The notes: generated by a model from the sequence alone, not told the origin. A stretch of DNA of 64,000 nt from Kitasatospora atroaurantiaca (GCF_007828955.1 NZ_VIVR01000001.1:3658001-3722000), one strand, 5' to 3'. Counted from the first letter of the stretch, positions 8,368 to 16,038 are shown. Numbers and translations are program-made.

Positions 8368-8622
8368 ACCCTGGGCGGTCTGGTGTGGCGGTTTGGCGAT
8401 TTGCAGTGCCGACCGGTTTACCTCGTGATTTCCGGAGGGGGATTGAGATCAGGCACCAAAACACCAAAACACCATTCCCGCTGGTCAGAGCCCGCCCCGC
8501 TGAGCGGTCCACCTGGCGACATAGCGCGTACATGACATGATTGACGGTCATGGCTTGCTGACGCTTTGTCATGGGAAGATCCGGACGAGTCGCCACCGAG
8601 CCGGCCGGGAGAGGGGAGCAGC

Positions 8623-8739
8623 ATGTCTGACGAGCAGGACACAGCGGAAGGCTCGGACTCCGTAAGGGAGTCCGCTCAGCCGGAGAAGCCCCTTCCACCG
8701 AAGGCGCCCGCCGCTACCTACGCATCCGCTCCTACCTGA
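8623..8739 (+). CDS. Possible small phage ORF, 38 residues, probably truncated
   Basis: ATG at 8623 with a good GGGGAG ribosome site five bases upstream. It encodes an acidic, Pro-rich peptide beginning MSDEQDTAEGSDSVRESAQP and stops at 8739. The last third overlaps, in another frame, a degraded transposase C-terminus. The ORF therefore looks like the 5' end of a phage gene whose remainder was replaced or lost when the mobile element inserted and decayed. No function can be assigned. The reading depends mainly on the ribosome site and codon use. Confidence 0.35.
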   Translation: MSDEQDTAEGSDSVRESAQPEKPLPPKAPAATYASAPT

Positions 8740-8828
8740 CCACCGCCCGCGCCCACGGGCACTCAGCCATGCGCGCCATCCGCGACGCCCTCACCGGTAA
8801 CCCCTGGCTCCCTCCACTCACAGCTTGA
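8703..8828 (+). pseudogene. Degraded transposase C-terminus (IS66-like)
   Basis: In frame 8703-8828 the translation reads GARRYLRIRSYL..., then AMRAIRDALTGNPWLPPL and a stop. A terminal 'RYLRIRSYL...A...L.G.PW.PP' pattern is typical of the end of IS66-type transposases. Only about 40 residues remain, with no upstream continuation in this frame, so this is an insertion-sequence remnant inside the prophage. The family name is from recall of the C-terminal pattern, not a search. Confidence 0.5.
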
Positions 8829-9003
8829 ACGCATGGCTACGGGGGATTGACACTTCTGCGACCAGGTTGCGCGTGGCGTACAAGCCACGCAGCAGTGTGA
8901 CTGTCACCATGGCGACGGCAGCCGTATCGGCCTTCCTCCGGTGCGGTAGCAGCCACTGTCCATGGAATTCATTCGTCTCCCGCAACGGAAAGGTGATCGC
9001 GTC

Positions 9004-9306
9004 GTGTACATGATGCGCGAGGTGTACAGAGCCGAACGAGGGAAAGCGCCGGAGATCGTGGCGGCGTTCAAGACCCTCACTGCGGTGTTTGAAGAAGCCG
9101 GGTATACGAACCGGCGCATCTACGTCGACTACGCTGGCCCCATGGACACGGTCGTCTGCCAATGGGAATTCGACAGCCTCGACCAGTACTTCACCATGGA
9201 GCGAGGGTTCTTCGCGAGTTCGGATGAGAACGTGCAGTCGCTGATCAACACGTTTAACAGCTACGCGACATCTGGCTACAAGGAGATCTACGAGGTCATC
9301 CAGTAG
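9004..9306 (+). CDS. Small alpha/beta-barrel (NIPSNAP-like) protein, unknown function
   Basis: 100 residues from GTG at 9004, chosen because AAGGTGA lies at a good distance; an in-frame ATG at 8962 lacks a ribosome site. The protein alternates strand and helix: VYMMREVYRAERGKAPEIVA, then a helix TLTAVFEEAG, YTNRRIYVDYAGPMDTVVCQ and EFDSLDQYFTMERGFF. That is the layout of dimeric alpha/beta-barrel proteins such as NIPSNAP. No catalytic residues can be assigned. It is on the opposite strand to all other phage genes here and sits between the transposase remnant and the integrase, so it may be cargo (a moron) expressed from the prophage. Confidence 0.65.
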   Translation: MYMMREVYRAERGKAPEIVAAFKTLTAVFEEAGYTNRRIYVDYAGPMDTVVCQWEFDSLDQYFTMERGFFASSDENVQSLINTFNSYATSGYKEIYEVIQ

Positions 9307-9334
9307 CGGATCATCGAGGCAGGTCCCCGACACT

Positions 9335-9433
9335 TCAGCCGGTGCCACCCACCCGTGAATGGAGACCCTCGCGGCTCTTGAGCTCGTGGCACGGGCGGCA
9401 GGGCAATTGAACGTTGCCGTCCGTGTCCCTGAG
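9335..9433 (-). pseudogene. Possible HNH endonuclease C-terminal remnant
   Basis: On the minus strand a short frame reads DTDGNVQLPCRPCHELKSRE before a stop at 9335. The wording resembles the final zinc/HNH segment (N...CR.CH..K) of phage HNH proteins. An in-frame TAA lies just upstream, so there is no intact gene. It could be chance; an imperfect inverted repeat (9390-9400 with 9415-9425) overlaps it. Confidence 0.3.
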
Positions 9434-9456
9434 TGCCCGTTAGCGGGCGCGAGAAA

Positions 9457-9486
9457 GCCCCGGCAGGCTCAGAGCCGTACCGGGGC
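9457..9486. terminator. Stem-loop terminator after the integrase gene
   Basis: GCCCCGG and CCGGGGC flank an inner GGCTC/GAGCC pair, giving a strong interrupted hairpin 23 bp beyond the integrase stop (9509). It probably ends integrase transcription. Confidence 0.65.
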
Positions 9487-9508
9487 GTCTCGGGGTCGTA
9501 CGGGGCCG

Positions 9509-11284
9509 TCAGGCGGCCTGGGCAAGGTCTTGACGGGCAGGCAGCTCGTACACGCCACCAGGGGCGACTATGCGGAGCTTGCTACCGGCCTTCGGGGCTG
9601 GCCGCTCGCCGGAGTCCTCAGCGGGGTCGCCTACCGCCTCAAGCGATGGGTCGAAGTCGCCTTGCACGAGCATCATGGTGCGGTCTTCGTTGGATGGCGA
9701 CAGCTTGCCCCGTCCGCCCTTGCCCACCAGCACCGTGCACCCGGCCTCAAGCAGGATGGTGCGGCGCGTCTCGCTGTCTCCTTCCCGCCAGGCATGCGCG
9801 ATCGTGCGGCCCGTTCCAATGCGCTCGGTCCTGGCTTCCACCTTCTCGGCGGTCTCCAGCTCCGCAAGGCGGTTGTCCAGTGCATCAGCCCTCTTCTGCC
9901 AGGCAGCAAGGGCGGCCTTCGACTTTTGCCGCCCCTTCTGCTCCTGGTGTTCCTCGAACTCGGCCAGGGTGGCGCGTAGTTCGGGCTCAGGGTCATAGCC
10001 GGGTGTCGTCCGGGTCTCTGTGAACTCCACGTGTCCGGCCATGCTGAGGAAGAGCTCAGTTACGTAGGTCTCAAGCCAAAGGCTCTTGACCAGACCCTGT
10101 GCCGTGCACTTCATTCCCCTCGTGTTTGCACCGCATCGGTACCGGCCATCTCCGGTCTCGGGGTCGATTTCGCCCAGGTACATTCGGCTTCCGCATCCGG
10201 AGCACAGCGCTACTCGCATGAGCATTGCGTGCGTATCCTTCCGCTGAACCGGATTCTTGGCTCGCGAGTCAAGGATGCCATTGATGTGATCGAATTCTTC
10301 ACGGGTAAGGATCGGCTCGGCCGTCATGAGCACCGGCGAACCGTCGTCCTTCCGTACGGGCTTCTTCTGGTGCATCTTCCAGCCGATCATGTTTTCCGAT
10401 GCGAGAAGTTCCCGAATGGTCCCAGGGCGCCAAGGGCTCAGGTTCGCAAGGATCTTTGCCTCTTCGGCGCTGCCTGCCTTGACCTTCTTCAGCCTTTGGT
10501 GGTCGCCGGGGCACGGTATGCGCTGTGTCGTGAGTTCCTGGGCAATGGCGTTGACTGCGCGACCCTTGAGGATTTCCCCGATCATGAAGAGGTATACCGC
10601 AACTGCCTTCGGGTCCTGGACCAGGGTCCAGCCCTTCCAGTCACCCTCTTCAACCTGCTCGGGCTGGTAGCCATAGGGAATCCTGCCGCCTGCCCACCGG
10701 TATTCCATCTTTCGCATGGCGGCCTTCGCGCCTGTCACGCGGTCTTTGATGCTCTGCGATTCGACCTGTGCTGCAAACGCGAGAAGCATGAGCATGAATT
10801 CGGCCATGGGGTCCATGGGATTTCGGAAGTCGAATACCTGGTGTCCGCCGCCGATTCCCTCAGCGAAGACCAGCATTTTCCGATGTTTCCTTGCCCATTT
10901 GGCAAGCTCGTTCATGTCGCTCATGGACCGAATAGCACGGTCGAAGCGCCACCAGACAATCACGTCGTATTCTTCCGGACGCGCAAGCCACTTACCGAGC
11001 TGGGGCCGATCGAACGGGCTCACCTTGCTCGCTGACACGTCAAGGTCTACGGCGCTTCGGCGGGCATCCCCTGTGCCGAAGTCGATGTTGAGAAGGGCGG
11101 CCACACGGTCGTTGGCCTCTTCCTGGCGTTCGGGGCTGGTGGTCTCGTCGGTCTTGACGGACAGTCGGATGGAGCTGAGACCGCGCAGGGTCTCGACAGC
11201 TTCGGCAGGGGTCAGGTTCTCGCTCATGCCGGAGCCAGAGCGCAAGGACTTCCCGGCTTCGCGGGTCAGGGTGGCAGTAGCCAT
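9509..11284 (-). CDS. int: Large serine recombinase (phage integrase)
   Basis: 591 residues from ATG at 11284, or 572 from the ATG at 11227. The N-terminal resolvase domain has the nucleophile region IRLSVKTDETTSPERQ, the helix with WWRFDRAIRSMSDMNEL, and the catalytic-domain end AKAAMRKMEYRWAGGRIPYGY. A recombinase domain and a zinc ribbon follow (CSGCGSRMY ... YRCGANTRGMKC), then a coiled-coil stretch rich in E/K around residues 430-500. These features match phiC31-type integrases, which recombine attP with attB without host factors. It lies at the prophage end and points away from the junction. The upstream start has GGGAG at a suitable distance within an inverted repeat; the internal start lacks a clear site but directly follows a repeated phage sequence. 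Confidence 0.95.
   Translation of the reverse strand: MATATLTREAGKSLRSGSGMSENLTPAEAVETLRGLSSIRLSVKTDETTSPERQEEANDRVAALLNIDFGTGDARRSAVDLDVSASKVSPFDRPQLGKWLARPEEYDVIVWWRFDRAIRSMSDMNELAKWARKHRKMLVFAEGIGGGHQVFDFRNPMDPMAEFMLMLLAFAAQVESQSIKDRVTGAKAAMRKMEYRWAGGRIPYGYQPEQVEEGDWKGWTLVQDPKAVAVYLFMIGEILKGRAVNAIAQELTTQRIPCPGDHQRLKKVKAGSAEEAKILANLSPWRPGTIRELLASENMIGWKMHQKKPVRKDDGSPVLMTAEPILTREEFDHINGILDSRAKNPVQRKDTHAMLMRVALCSGCGSRMYLGEIDPETGDGRYRCGANTRGMKCTAQGLVKSLWLETYVTELFLSMAGHVEFTETRTTPGYDPEPELRATLAEFEEHQEQKGRQKSKAALAAWQKRADALDNRLAELETAEKVEARTERIGTGRTIAHAWREGDSETRRTILLEAGCTVLVGKGGRGKLSPSNEDRTMMLVQGDFDPSLEAVGDPAEDSGERPAPKAGSKLRIVAPGGVYELPARQDLAQAA
11237..11254. repeat. Diverged copy of the 8276/8347 repeat
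   Basis: AGAGCGCAAGGACTTCCC, one mismatch from 8279-8296 and 8350-8367. It lies inside the first codons of the longer integrase reading, or just upstream of the shorter one. Confidence 0.65.
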
Positions 11285-11286
11285 GG

Positions 11287-11335
11287 GTACGGACTCCCGA
11301 GTGTGAGTCCGTACGGTTCAGACAGCAGGTCCCGA
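11287..11335. other. Right attachment site region (attR) of the prophage
   Basis: Between integrase and host gene lies a perfect 10-bp inverted repeat, GTACGGACTC (11287-11296) and GAGTCCGTAC (11305-11314). Just to its right the host frame resumes with CAGCAGGTCCCGATGGAG (11323-11340), encoding the conserved QQVPME of HhH-GPD proteins. Arms of inverted repeat next to the integrase are normal for serine-integrase sites. The 2-bp crossover core cannot be fixed without the left junction. Confidence 0.6.
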
Positions 11336-11811
11336 TGGAGTGGGCGTTCTCCGGCCCGTACACCATCGCCCAGCGGATGGGACGGGACGATCTGGACGCC
11401 CGGGAGATCGCCGCCTACGGCCCCGAGGCGTTCGTGGCCCTGCTCTCGTCGAAGCCGGCCGTGCACCGGTACCCGGGCGCCATGGCCAAGCGGATCCAGC
11501 AGCTCTGCCAGGACCTGGTCGAGCACTACGACGGCGACGCGGCCGCGGTGTGGCGCGACGCCGCCACCGGCAAGGAGCTCCTCGGCCGGCTGAACGCCCT
11601 GCCCGGTTTCGGCAAGCAGAAGGCCCAGATCTTCCTGGCACTTCTCGGCAAGCAGTTCGACGTCACACCCGAGGGCTGGCGCGAGGCGGCGGGCTCGTAC
11701 GGCGAGCCGGGCTGCCACCGCTCGGTGGCCGACATCACCGGCCCGGAGTCGCTCGCCAAGGTGCGGGCGTACAAACAGGAGGCCAAACGGGCCGCAAAGG
11801 CAGCGCGGTAA
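11335..11811 (+). pseudogene. HhH-GPD base-excision repair protein, 5' end removed by prophage
   Basis: 158 residues from the first ATG after the prophage junction; the frame is open back to 11281 but phage-derived before about 11,320. The protein shows the helix-hairpin-helix segment LLGRLNALPGFGKQKAQIFLALLGKQF followed by the GPD-like HRSVADITGPESL, as in DNA glycosylase/lyase-like proteins. From recall, streptomycete homologues begin about 35-40 residues earlier with a segment ending LLDQQ(I/V)PMEWAF. Here only QQVPMEWAF survives. The missing part contains a conserved helix, so the product is probably inactive while lysogenic. Excision would restore the gene. Confidence 0.85.
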
Positions 11812-11828
11812 CCGGGTACCCCTTCCGC

Positions 11829-12041
11829 TCAGGTGATCCTGCGGTAGGTGTAGCGCCCCCTGATGGCCTGGTTGAAGTACCGCCCGTGGCTCGCCGCAGC
11901 CATCAGGGCCCGGTGAATGCGCCCCGGCACCCCGGAGTACTGGTAGACGCTGCTGCTCACGAACTCGATCTCCAGCACGTGCCCGCCCCGGTCGTACCCC
12001 ACCGACCGCAGGGCCGAGGACTCGACGTCTTCGCGCACCAT
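11829..12041 (-). CDS. KTSC domain protein
   Basis: 70 residues from ATG at 12041. The whole protein is a KTSC domain: SSALRSVGYDRGGHVLEIEF, then VYQYSGVPGRIHRALMAA and HGRYFNQAIRGRYTYRRI. The family is named after a lysyl-tRNA synthetase-associated C-terminal domain. It occurs as short stand-alone proteins with presumed nucleic-acid binding, but no biochemical role is established. The gene is convergent with the truncated HhH-GPD gene (17 bp between stops) and divergent from the nucleotidyltransferase gene, with 56 bp between starts. Confidence 0.82.
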   Translation of the reverse strand: MVREDVESSALRSVGYDRGGHVLEIEFVSSSVYQYSGVPGRIHRALMAAASHGRYFNQAIRGRYTYRRIT

Positions 12042-12097
12042 GACACTTCGCACCGCCAATACCGGGCGTACCCCGCCCACTGCCCAATACTGACGCC

Positions 12098-12766
12098 ATG
12101 GCAACCACCCCGCACCCGCGGCTGCTCGCCGATCTCCTGGCGGTCGGCGCCCCGTACGCACTGGCCCTCGGCGGCGGGATCGCGGTGCAGCTCCACGGCC
12201 TCACCGACCGGCCGACCCGCAACGTCGACGTGGCCACCGACAGCGCCACCCCGATAGCGGACATCGCGGCGGCCGTACGCACCGGGCTCGGCCGGCTCGG
12301 CTGGCAGGTGCGGGAGCTGGAGACCGAGCCGCTGTCGGCGGTGCTGCTGGCGGCGGATCCGGACGCCGGGGAGGAGTGCGAGATCGAGATCCTCAAGGAG
12401 ACGCTCTGGCGGCCACCGGTGGAGAGCGAGTTCGGGCCGGTGCTGGCGGTCGAGGACGTGATCGGCACCAAGGTCCGGGCGCTCGCCGACCGAGGGCTCG
12501 CCCGGGACCTGATCGACGTCCACGCCGCCGCGGACCGGTGGAGCCACGCCGAGCTGGAGGAACTCGGCCGCCGCCATGCCCGCGAGGAGTTCGACCTCAC
12601 CGAGCTGCAGGCCCGGCTGGCCAGGGCGGACTGGATCGACGACGCCGAGTTCGCCGCCGCCGGGCTGGACCCGGCCGCCACCGCCGCGTTGCGGGCCTGG
12701 GCGCAGTCCTGGGTCGACGACATCGCGGAGCGGCTCATGGAGGAGACCCCGCCGGACGCCGACTGA
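12098..12766 (+). CDS. AbiEii/AbiGii-type nucleotidyltransferase (orphan)
   Basis: 222 residues. The N-terminal ALGGGIAVQLHGLTDRPTRNVDVATDS is the GS...R.T.D.D nucleotidyltransferase active-site pattern of the AbiEii/DUF1814 family, and EDVIGTKVRALADRGLARDLIDV is the conserved K...R...RD.D segment. AbiEii-like enzymes transfer nucleotides, some onto tRNA acceptor ends, and act as toxins paired with AbiEi antitoxins. No antitoxin-like gene with a winged helix is adjacent: the neighbours are a KTSC protein and an SDR. In streptomycetes many such proteins are stand-alone and may have housekeeping roles. Toxin function is therefore not claimed. Confidence 0.75.
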   Translation: MATTPHPRLLADLLAVGAPYALALGGGIAVQLHGLTDRPTRNVDVATDSATPIADIAAAVRTGLGRLGWQVRELETEPLSAVLLAADPDAGEECEIEILKETLWRPPVESEFGPVLAVEDVIGTKVRALADRGLARDLIDVHAAADRWSHAELEELGRRHAREEFDLTELQARLARADWIDDAEFAAAGLDPAATAALRAWAQSWVDDIAERLMEETPPDAD

Positions 12767-12789
12767 GACCTACCCGGGCCTGGCGGCCT

Positions 12790-13554
12790 CTACCGCCCGA
12801 GCACCGCACCGCCGTTGAGCCCGATCACCTGGCCGGTGAGGTAGCCGGCGGCCGGCGAGGCGAGGTAGCCGACCATCCCCGCGACGTCCTCGGGGGTGCC
12901 CGCGCGGCCGACCAGGGTGTCGGCGATCTTCGCGGCGTGGAACTCCGGGCTCCAGCCCTCCCCGAAGATCTCGGTGTCGGCCACGTACCCGGGCGCGAGC
13001 ACGTTGACCGTGATGCCGTCCGGGCCCAGCTGCCGGGTGAGGCCGAAGGCCCAGCCGTGCAGGGCGGCCTTCGCGGCGGCGTACGAACCGGCCGAGTGCG
13101 GACCGGCTCCGCCGCGCTGGGCGGCCGCCGAGCTGATGACGATCAGCCGGCCGCCGGGGCGGCGCAGGTGGTCGAGGAGGGCGGTGGTGAGCAGGACGGC
13201 CGTCAGCAGGTTGATGTCGAGGTCACGCCGCCAGGATTCCGCGAGCGCGGCGAGGCCGGCGTCGGCGGGCGGGGTGATCACGGCTCCGGCGTTGTTGACC
13301 AGGACGTCGACGGGGCCCAGGGCGGTGATCGTCTCCGCCGCCCCGGACACCTGCGCGGGGTCCGTGAGGTCGGCGACGACGGGCACCACCCTGGGCTCGC
13401 CCAGGGCCAGGTCGATCTCCTCGCGGGCCCGTTCCAGGACCTCGGCCCGCCGCCCGAGGATGACCACCCGGTAGCCGGAGCCCGCGAGCTCCCGGGCGAT
13501 CGCCTTGCCGATCCCCGTCCCGCCTCCCGACACCACGGCAAGTCGTTCCGTCAT
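12790..13554 (-). CDS. Short-chain dehydrogenase/reductase
   Basis: 254 residues, a classical SDR. It has the cofactor motif SGGGTGIGKA near residue 9, an NNAG motif (DVLVNNAGAV), the catalytic Ser in VISSAAAQRGGAG and a YAAAK Tyr-Lys pair. An Arg-rich end of the second strand (LGRRAEVLERA) suggests NADP(H) preference. The C-terminus has the usual PGYVADTE and GYLTGQVIGLNGG segments. It lies downstream of a carbamoyltransferase gene on the same strand with a 41-bp gap, so they may share a transcript. The substrate is unknown; related proteins are often annotated as 3-ketoacyl-ACP reductase-like. Confidence 0.9.
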   Translation of the reverse strand: MTERLAVVSGGGTGIGKAIARELAGSGYRVVILGRRAEVLERAREEIDLALGEPRVVPVVADLTDPAQVSGAAETITALGPVDVLVNNAGAVITPPADAGLAALAESWRRDLDINLLTAVLLTTALLDHLRRPGGRLIVISSAAAQRGGAGPHSAGSYAAAKAALHGWAFGLTRQLGPDGITVNVLAPGYVADTEIFGEGWSPEFHAAKIADTLVGRAGTPEDVAGMVGYLASPAAGYLTGQVIGLNGGAVLGR

Positions 13555-13595
13555 CGAGCCCTCTCCCCCATAGAGTCCCGCAAGGTGTCGAGCGG

Positions 13596-14633
13596 TCAGC
13601 TCTTGTAGAACGGCGCGTCGTCCGGCCGGGTGTACTCGGGGCGGTACCAGCCCGCGGGGCGCAGCGACTTGCGCACCTCGTCGGCCACGCCCAGGACGGA
13701 GGCGAACAGGGCCATCCGGGTCGGGATGCCGGCGTCGGACTGGCGGAAGACCGCCAGGCGCGGGTCGCCGTTGAGGTCGGCGCCGAGGTCGTTGGCGCCG
13801 GGCCGGCTGTCTCGGGGCAGCGGGTGCATGATCACCGCGTCGGCCCGGCAGACCTGGCTGACCAGTGCCCGGTCGACCCGGAACTCGTCGCTGTACGGGA
13901 GCGGCTTGTCCGCGAAGCGCTCGGTCTGCAGGCGGGTCGCGTAGACCGCGTCGGCTTCCTTGAGCGCGATGCTCGGCCGGTGGCTCTCCTCGATCCGGTG
14001 GCCGTGGCTCACCGCCAGCTCCAGGAGTTCCTGCGGCATGCCGAGGCTCTCCGGGGCGATGCAGACGATGGTCAGGTCCTCGTAGAGCGCGAGCAGCTTC
14101 ATCAGGGAGTGCGGGGCCCGGCCGTGGCGCAGGTCGCCGATCAGCGCGATCCGGCGGCCGTCCATGCTCTTGCCGAGCCGGCCGAACTCGCGGTGCAGGG
14201 TGAACATGTCGAGCAGCGCCTGGGTCGGGTGCTCCCCCGCGCCGTTGCCGGCGTTGACGACCGGGATGTTGGTGACCGCCGCGAACTCGTGGATGGAGCT
14301 CACCTCGGGGTGCCGCATCACCGCGAGGTCGCAGTAGCCGCTGATCACCTGGCTGGTGTCGGCGAGCGACTCACCCTTGGCGAGCGAGCTGACCTCGCTG
14401 CCGGTGGTGCTGGTCACCGCGCCGCCGAGGCGCAGGAAGGCGGACTCGCAGCTCAGCCTGGTGCGCGTGCTGGGCTCGAAGAAGAGGCTGGCCATCACCG
14501 CGCCCTCCAGCGCCCGGGTGACCTGCTCCCCCCGGGCCACCGGCACCAGCACCTCCGCCAGTTCGAAGAGCCGCTCCAGCTCGTCCCGATCGAAAAGATC
14601 GCTCGAGAGAATGTGCTTTCCGGTCAGTGACAT
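13596..14633 (-). CDS. pyrB: Aspartate carbamoyltransferase, stand-alone
   Basis: 345 residues. Carbamoyltransferase signatures are complete: carbamoyl-phosphate binding FFEPSTRTR, HPTQALLD, GDLRHGRAPHSL and MHPLPR. The aspartate-type enzyme is favoured over ornithine type by the GDLxxGRxxHS loop and the MHPLPR motif. It would make N-carbamoyl-L-aspartate, the first committed step of pyrimidine synthesis. No other pyr genes adjoin it, and it is longer than typical 310-residue catalytic chains because of a C-terminal extension (GWYRPEYTRPDDAPFYKS). Actinomycetes normally have pyrB in a pyr operon, so this may be a second copy; that is an inference. Confidence 0.85.
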   Translation of the reverse strand: MSLTGKHILSSDLFDRDELERLFELAEVLVPVARGEQVTRALEGAVMASLFFEPSTRTRLSCESAFLRLGGAVTSTTGSEVSSLAKGESLADTSQVISGYCDLAVMRHPEVSSIHEFAAVTNIPVVNAGNGAGEHPTQALLDMFTLHREFGRLGKSMDGRRIALIGDLRHGRAPHSLMKLLALYEDLTIVCIAPESLGMPQELLELAVSHGHRIEESHRPSIALKEADAVYATRLQTERFADKPLPYSDEFRVDRALVSQVCRADAVIMHPLPRDSRPGANDLGADLNGDPRLAVFRQSDAGIPTRMALFASVLGVADEVRKSLRPAGWYRPEYTRPDDAPFYKS

Positions 14634-14766
14634 GGCGGCTCTGACTTCCTCGTATGTACTGCTCAGCTGTGTCGCTCGGCCGCGGACAGTGTAATCCGCC
14701 GGTTCTGATCCGAATTCCGGACGGAATTCGGTGTGCGGCTTCGGTGCGCGGCTTCAGCGCGCGGCT

Positions 14767-15285
14767 TCAGCGCGCGGCGTACTCGGCGGTGAGCAGTGCA
14801 CGGCCGAGGGCGTGGAAGGTCAGGTTGAAGCCGACCACCCCGGCCGGGGTGTCCGGGGTGACGTCGAGGGCGGGCACGTCCAGGGCGTGCACGGCGAAGA
14901 CGTAGCGGTGCGCCGGGCCGGGCGGCGGGGCGGCGCCGTCGTACTTGTGGCCGGGGAAGTCGTTGCGGACGTGGAAGGCCTCGCCCGGGAGGCTCGCGTC
15001 CGAGCTGCCGGCGCCGCGCGCGAGCTCGGTGGTGTCGGCCGGCAGGTTCACCGCGAGCCAGTGCCACCAGCCGCTGGCGGTCGGCGCGTCCGGGTCGAAG
15101 CAGGTGACGGCGAAGCCGCGGGTCCCCGCCGGGAAGCCCGACCAGGCGAGGTGCGGCGACTGGTTGCCGCCGCCGTAGGCGAAGGTGTCGGGCAGCTCGG
15201 CGCCGTCCTTGAGGTCACGGCTGGTCAGCTCGAACGAGGGGACCTGGGGCAGGAACTCGTACGGCAGGGGCGGGCGGACGCTCAT
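14767..15285 (-). CDS. YbhB/YbcL-type phosphatidylethanolamine-binding protein
   Basis: 172 residues with the PEBP fold markers: NQSPHLAWSGFPAGTRGFAVTC, DPDAPTASGWWHWLAVNLP (the DPDxP and WxHW ligand-site motifs), HKYDGAAPPPGPAHRYVF (GPPxxGHHRY-like) and a final helix with GRALLTAEY. These small cytoplasmic proteins bind anionic ligands and are annotated as Raf-kinase-inhibitor-like, but their bacterial role is unclear. Immediately to the right, 75 bp away and divergent, is a rhomboid protease gene. No signal peptide is seen. Confidence 0.9.
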   Translation of the reverse strand: MSVRPPLPYEFLPQVPSFELTSRDLKDGAELPDTFAYGGGNQSPHLAWSGFPAGTRGFAVTCFDPDAPTASGWWHWLAVNLPADTTELARGAGSSDASLPGEAFHVRNDFPGHKYDGAAPPPGPAHRYVFAVHALDVPALDVTPDTPAGVVGFNLTFHALGRALLTAEYAAR

Positions 15286-15360
15286 CGCAGCACCTTCTTC
15301 AACGGTTCGGGTGGTGAATATCCACCCTGCAGTCTAGGAGCCCGCCGTAGAGTCACCCCC

Positions 15361-16038
15361 ATGGCTGCGGACGACACGACCACCCTGGACCCCGCTCGGA
15401 TGATCGCCGAGGCGCGCAAGGCGTTCTTCGTGATGTTCGCGCTGCTCTGCGTGGTCTGGGCGGTCCAGCTGGCCAACTGGACCGACGACTACCGGCTCTC
15501 CCTCGACCACGGCATCATGGCCCACCGCCCGGGCCGGCTGGCCGATGTGTTCGCGGCGCCCTTCCTGCACGCCAACTGGCAGCACCTGGAGGGCAACTCG
15601 GGGCCGCTCTTCGTGTTCGGCTTCCTCGCCGCCTACCGGGGCGTCAAGCGGTTCCTGGGGCTGACCCTGCTGGTGGTGCTGACCAGCGGCGCGGCCGTCT
15701 GGCTGTTCGAACGCGAGCAGGTGGTGACGGTCGGCGCGAGCGGCGTGATCTACGGCTACTTCGGCTACGTGGTGCTGCGCGGCGTGATCGACCGGAACCT
15801 GATCGACAGCCTGATCGGCCTGGTCATGGGCGCGTCCTTCGCCTACATCCTCACCACCGCCGTCCCCGGCACCCCGGGCGTCAGCTGGCTGGCCCACCTG
15901 GGTGGTCTGGTGGGCGGGCTCGCGGGAGCCTGGATCTTCCGCGAGCGGCAGCGGAAGACCGCGCCGGCCGCCCCCGTGCCCGGGCAGGGCTCCGACCGGG
16001 CGCAGCTGCTCAAGGAGCTGGACGACCTGGGGCTGTAG
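15361..16038 (+). CDS. Rhomboid-family intramembrane serine protease
   Basis: 225 residues from ATG at 15361; a much longer open frame upstream is only a shadow of the PEBP gene. About six membrane segments are visible. The rhomboid active site is complete: oxyanion Asn in HLEGNS (residue 79), catalytic Ser127 in GASGVIYG and His179 in LAHLGGLVGG. Such enzymes cleave single-pass membrane proteins within the bilayer. The N-terminus is a short cytoplasmic segment, and the C-terminus is a basic linker plus an acidic tail. Substrates cannot be predicted. Confidence 0.92.
   Translation: MAADDTTTLDPARMIAEARKAFFVMFALLCVVWAVQLANWTDDYRLSLDHGIMAHRPGRLADVFAAPFLHANWQHLEGNSGPLFVFGFLAAYRGVKRFLGLTLLVVLTSGAAVWLFEREQVVTVGASGVIYGYFGYVVLRGVIDRNLIDSLIGLVMGASFAYILTTAVPGTPGVSWLAHLGGLVGGLAGAWIFRERQRKTAPAAPVPGQGSDRAQLLKELDDLGL

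Larger units (their letters stand above)
7887..8622. other. Prophage intergenic region with repeats, no convincing gene
   Basis: Roughly 735 bp without a supported gene. It holds the third 22-bp palindrome, a long-range inverted repeat (AGAAGGCGGGG at 8211-8221 pairing with 8259-8269, 37-base loop), two identical 21-bp repeats at 8276 and 8347, a short CACCAAAA tandem at 8454-8472, and an A/T-richer stretch at 8520-8580 with a TTGACG hexamer that could be part of a promoter. A packaging (cos) site would be expected near here in this type of phage but cannot be identified by eye. Confidence 0.5.
1..11330. mobile_element. Integrated tailed phage (prophage), right-hand part only
   Basis: A contiguous block of phage genes: HNH, terminase, portal, protease, capsid, connector and tail genes on the minus strand, and a large serine integrase next to the host junction. 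Base composition is visibly less GC-rich than in the flanking chromosome. The left end, including the remaining tail, lysis and early genes and the left attachment site, lies outside the window. The right boundary is placed where the reading frame of the interrupted HhH-GPD host gene resumes, around 11,320-11,335. All structural genes seen are intact by length and motif, so this may be a functional prophage rather than a remnant, but only part of it is visible. Confidence 0.93.

Noticed and set aside
8454..8472. CRISPR-like repeat (CACCAAAA units)
   Set aside because: Short tandem repeat of 8-9 bp without spacers; no cas genes anywhere in the window.
12376..13608. Long plus-strand open frame of about 410 codons
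   Set aside because: It runs opposite the SDR gene and through the nucleotidyltransferase gene in another frame; its translation is Arg/Gly/Asp-rich low-complexity text typical of high-GC shadow frames.
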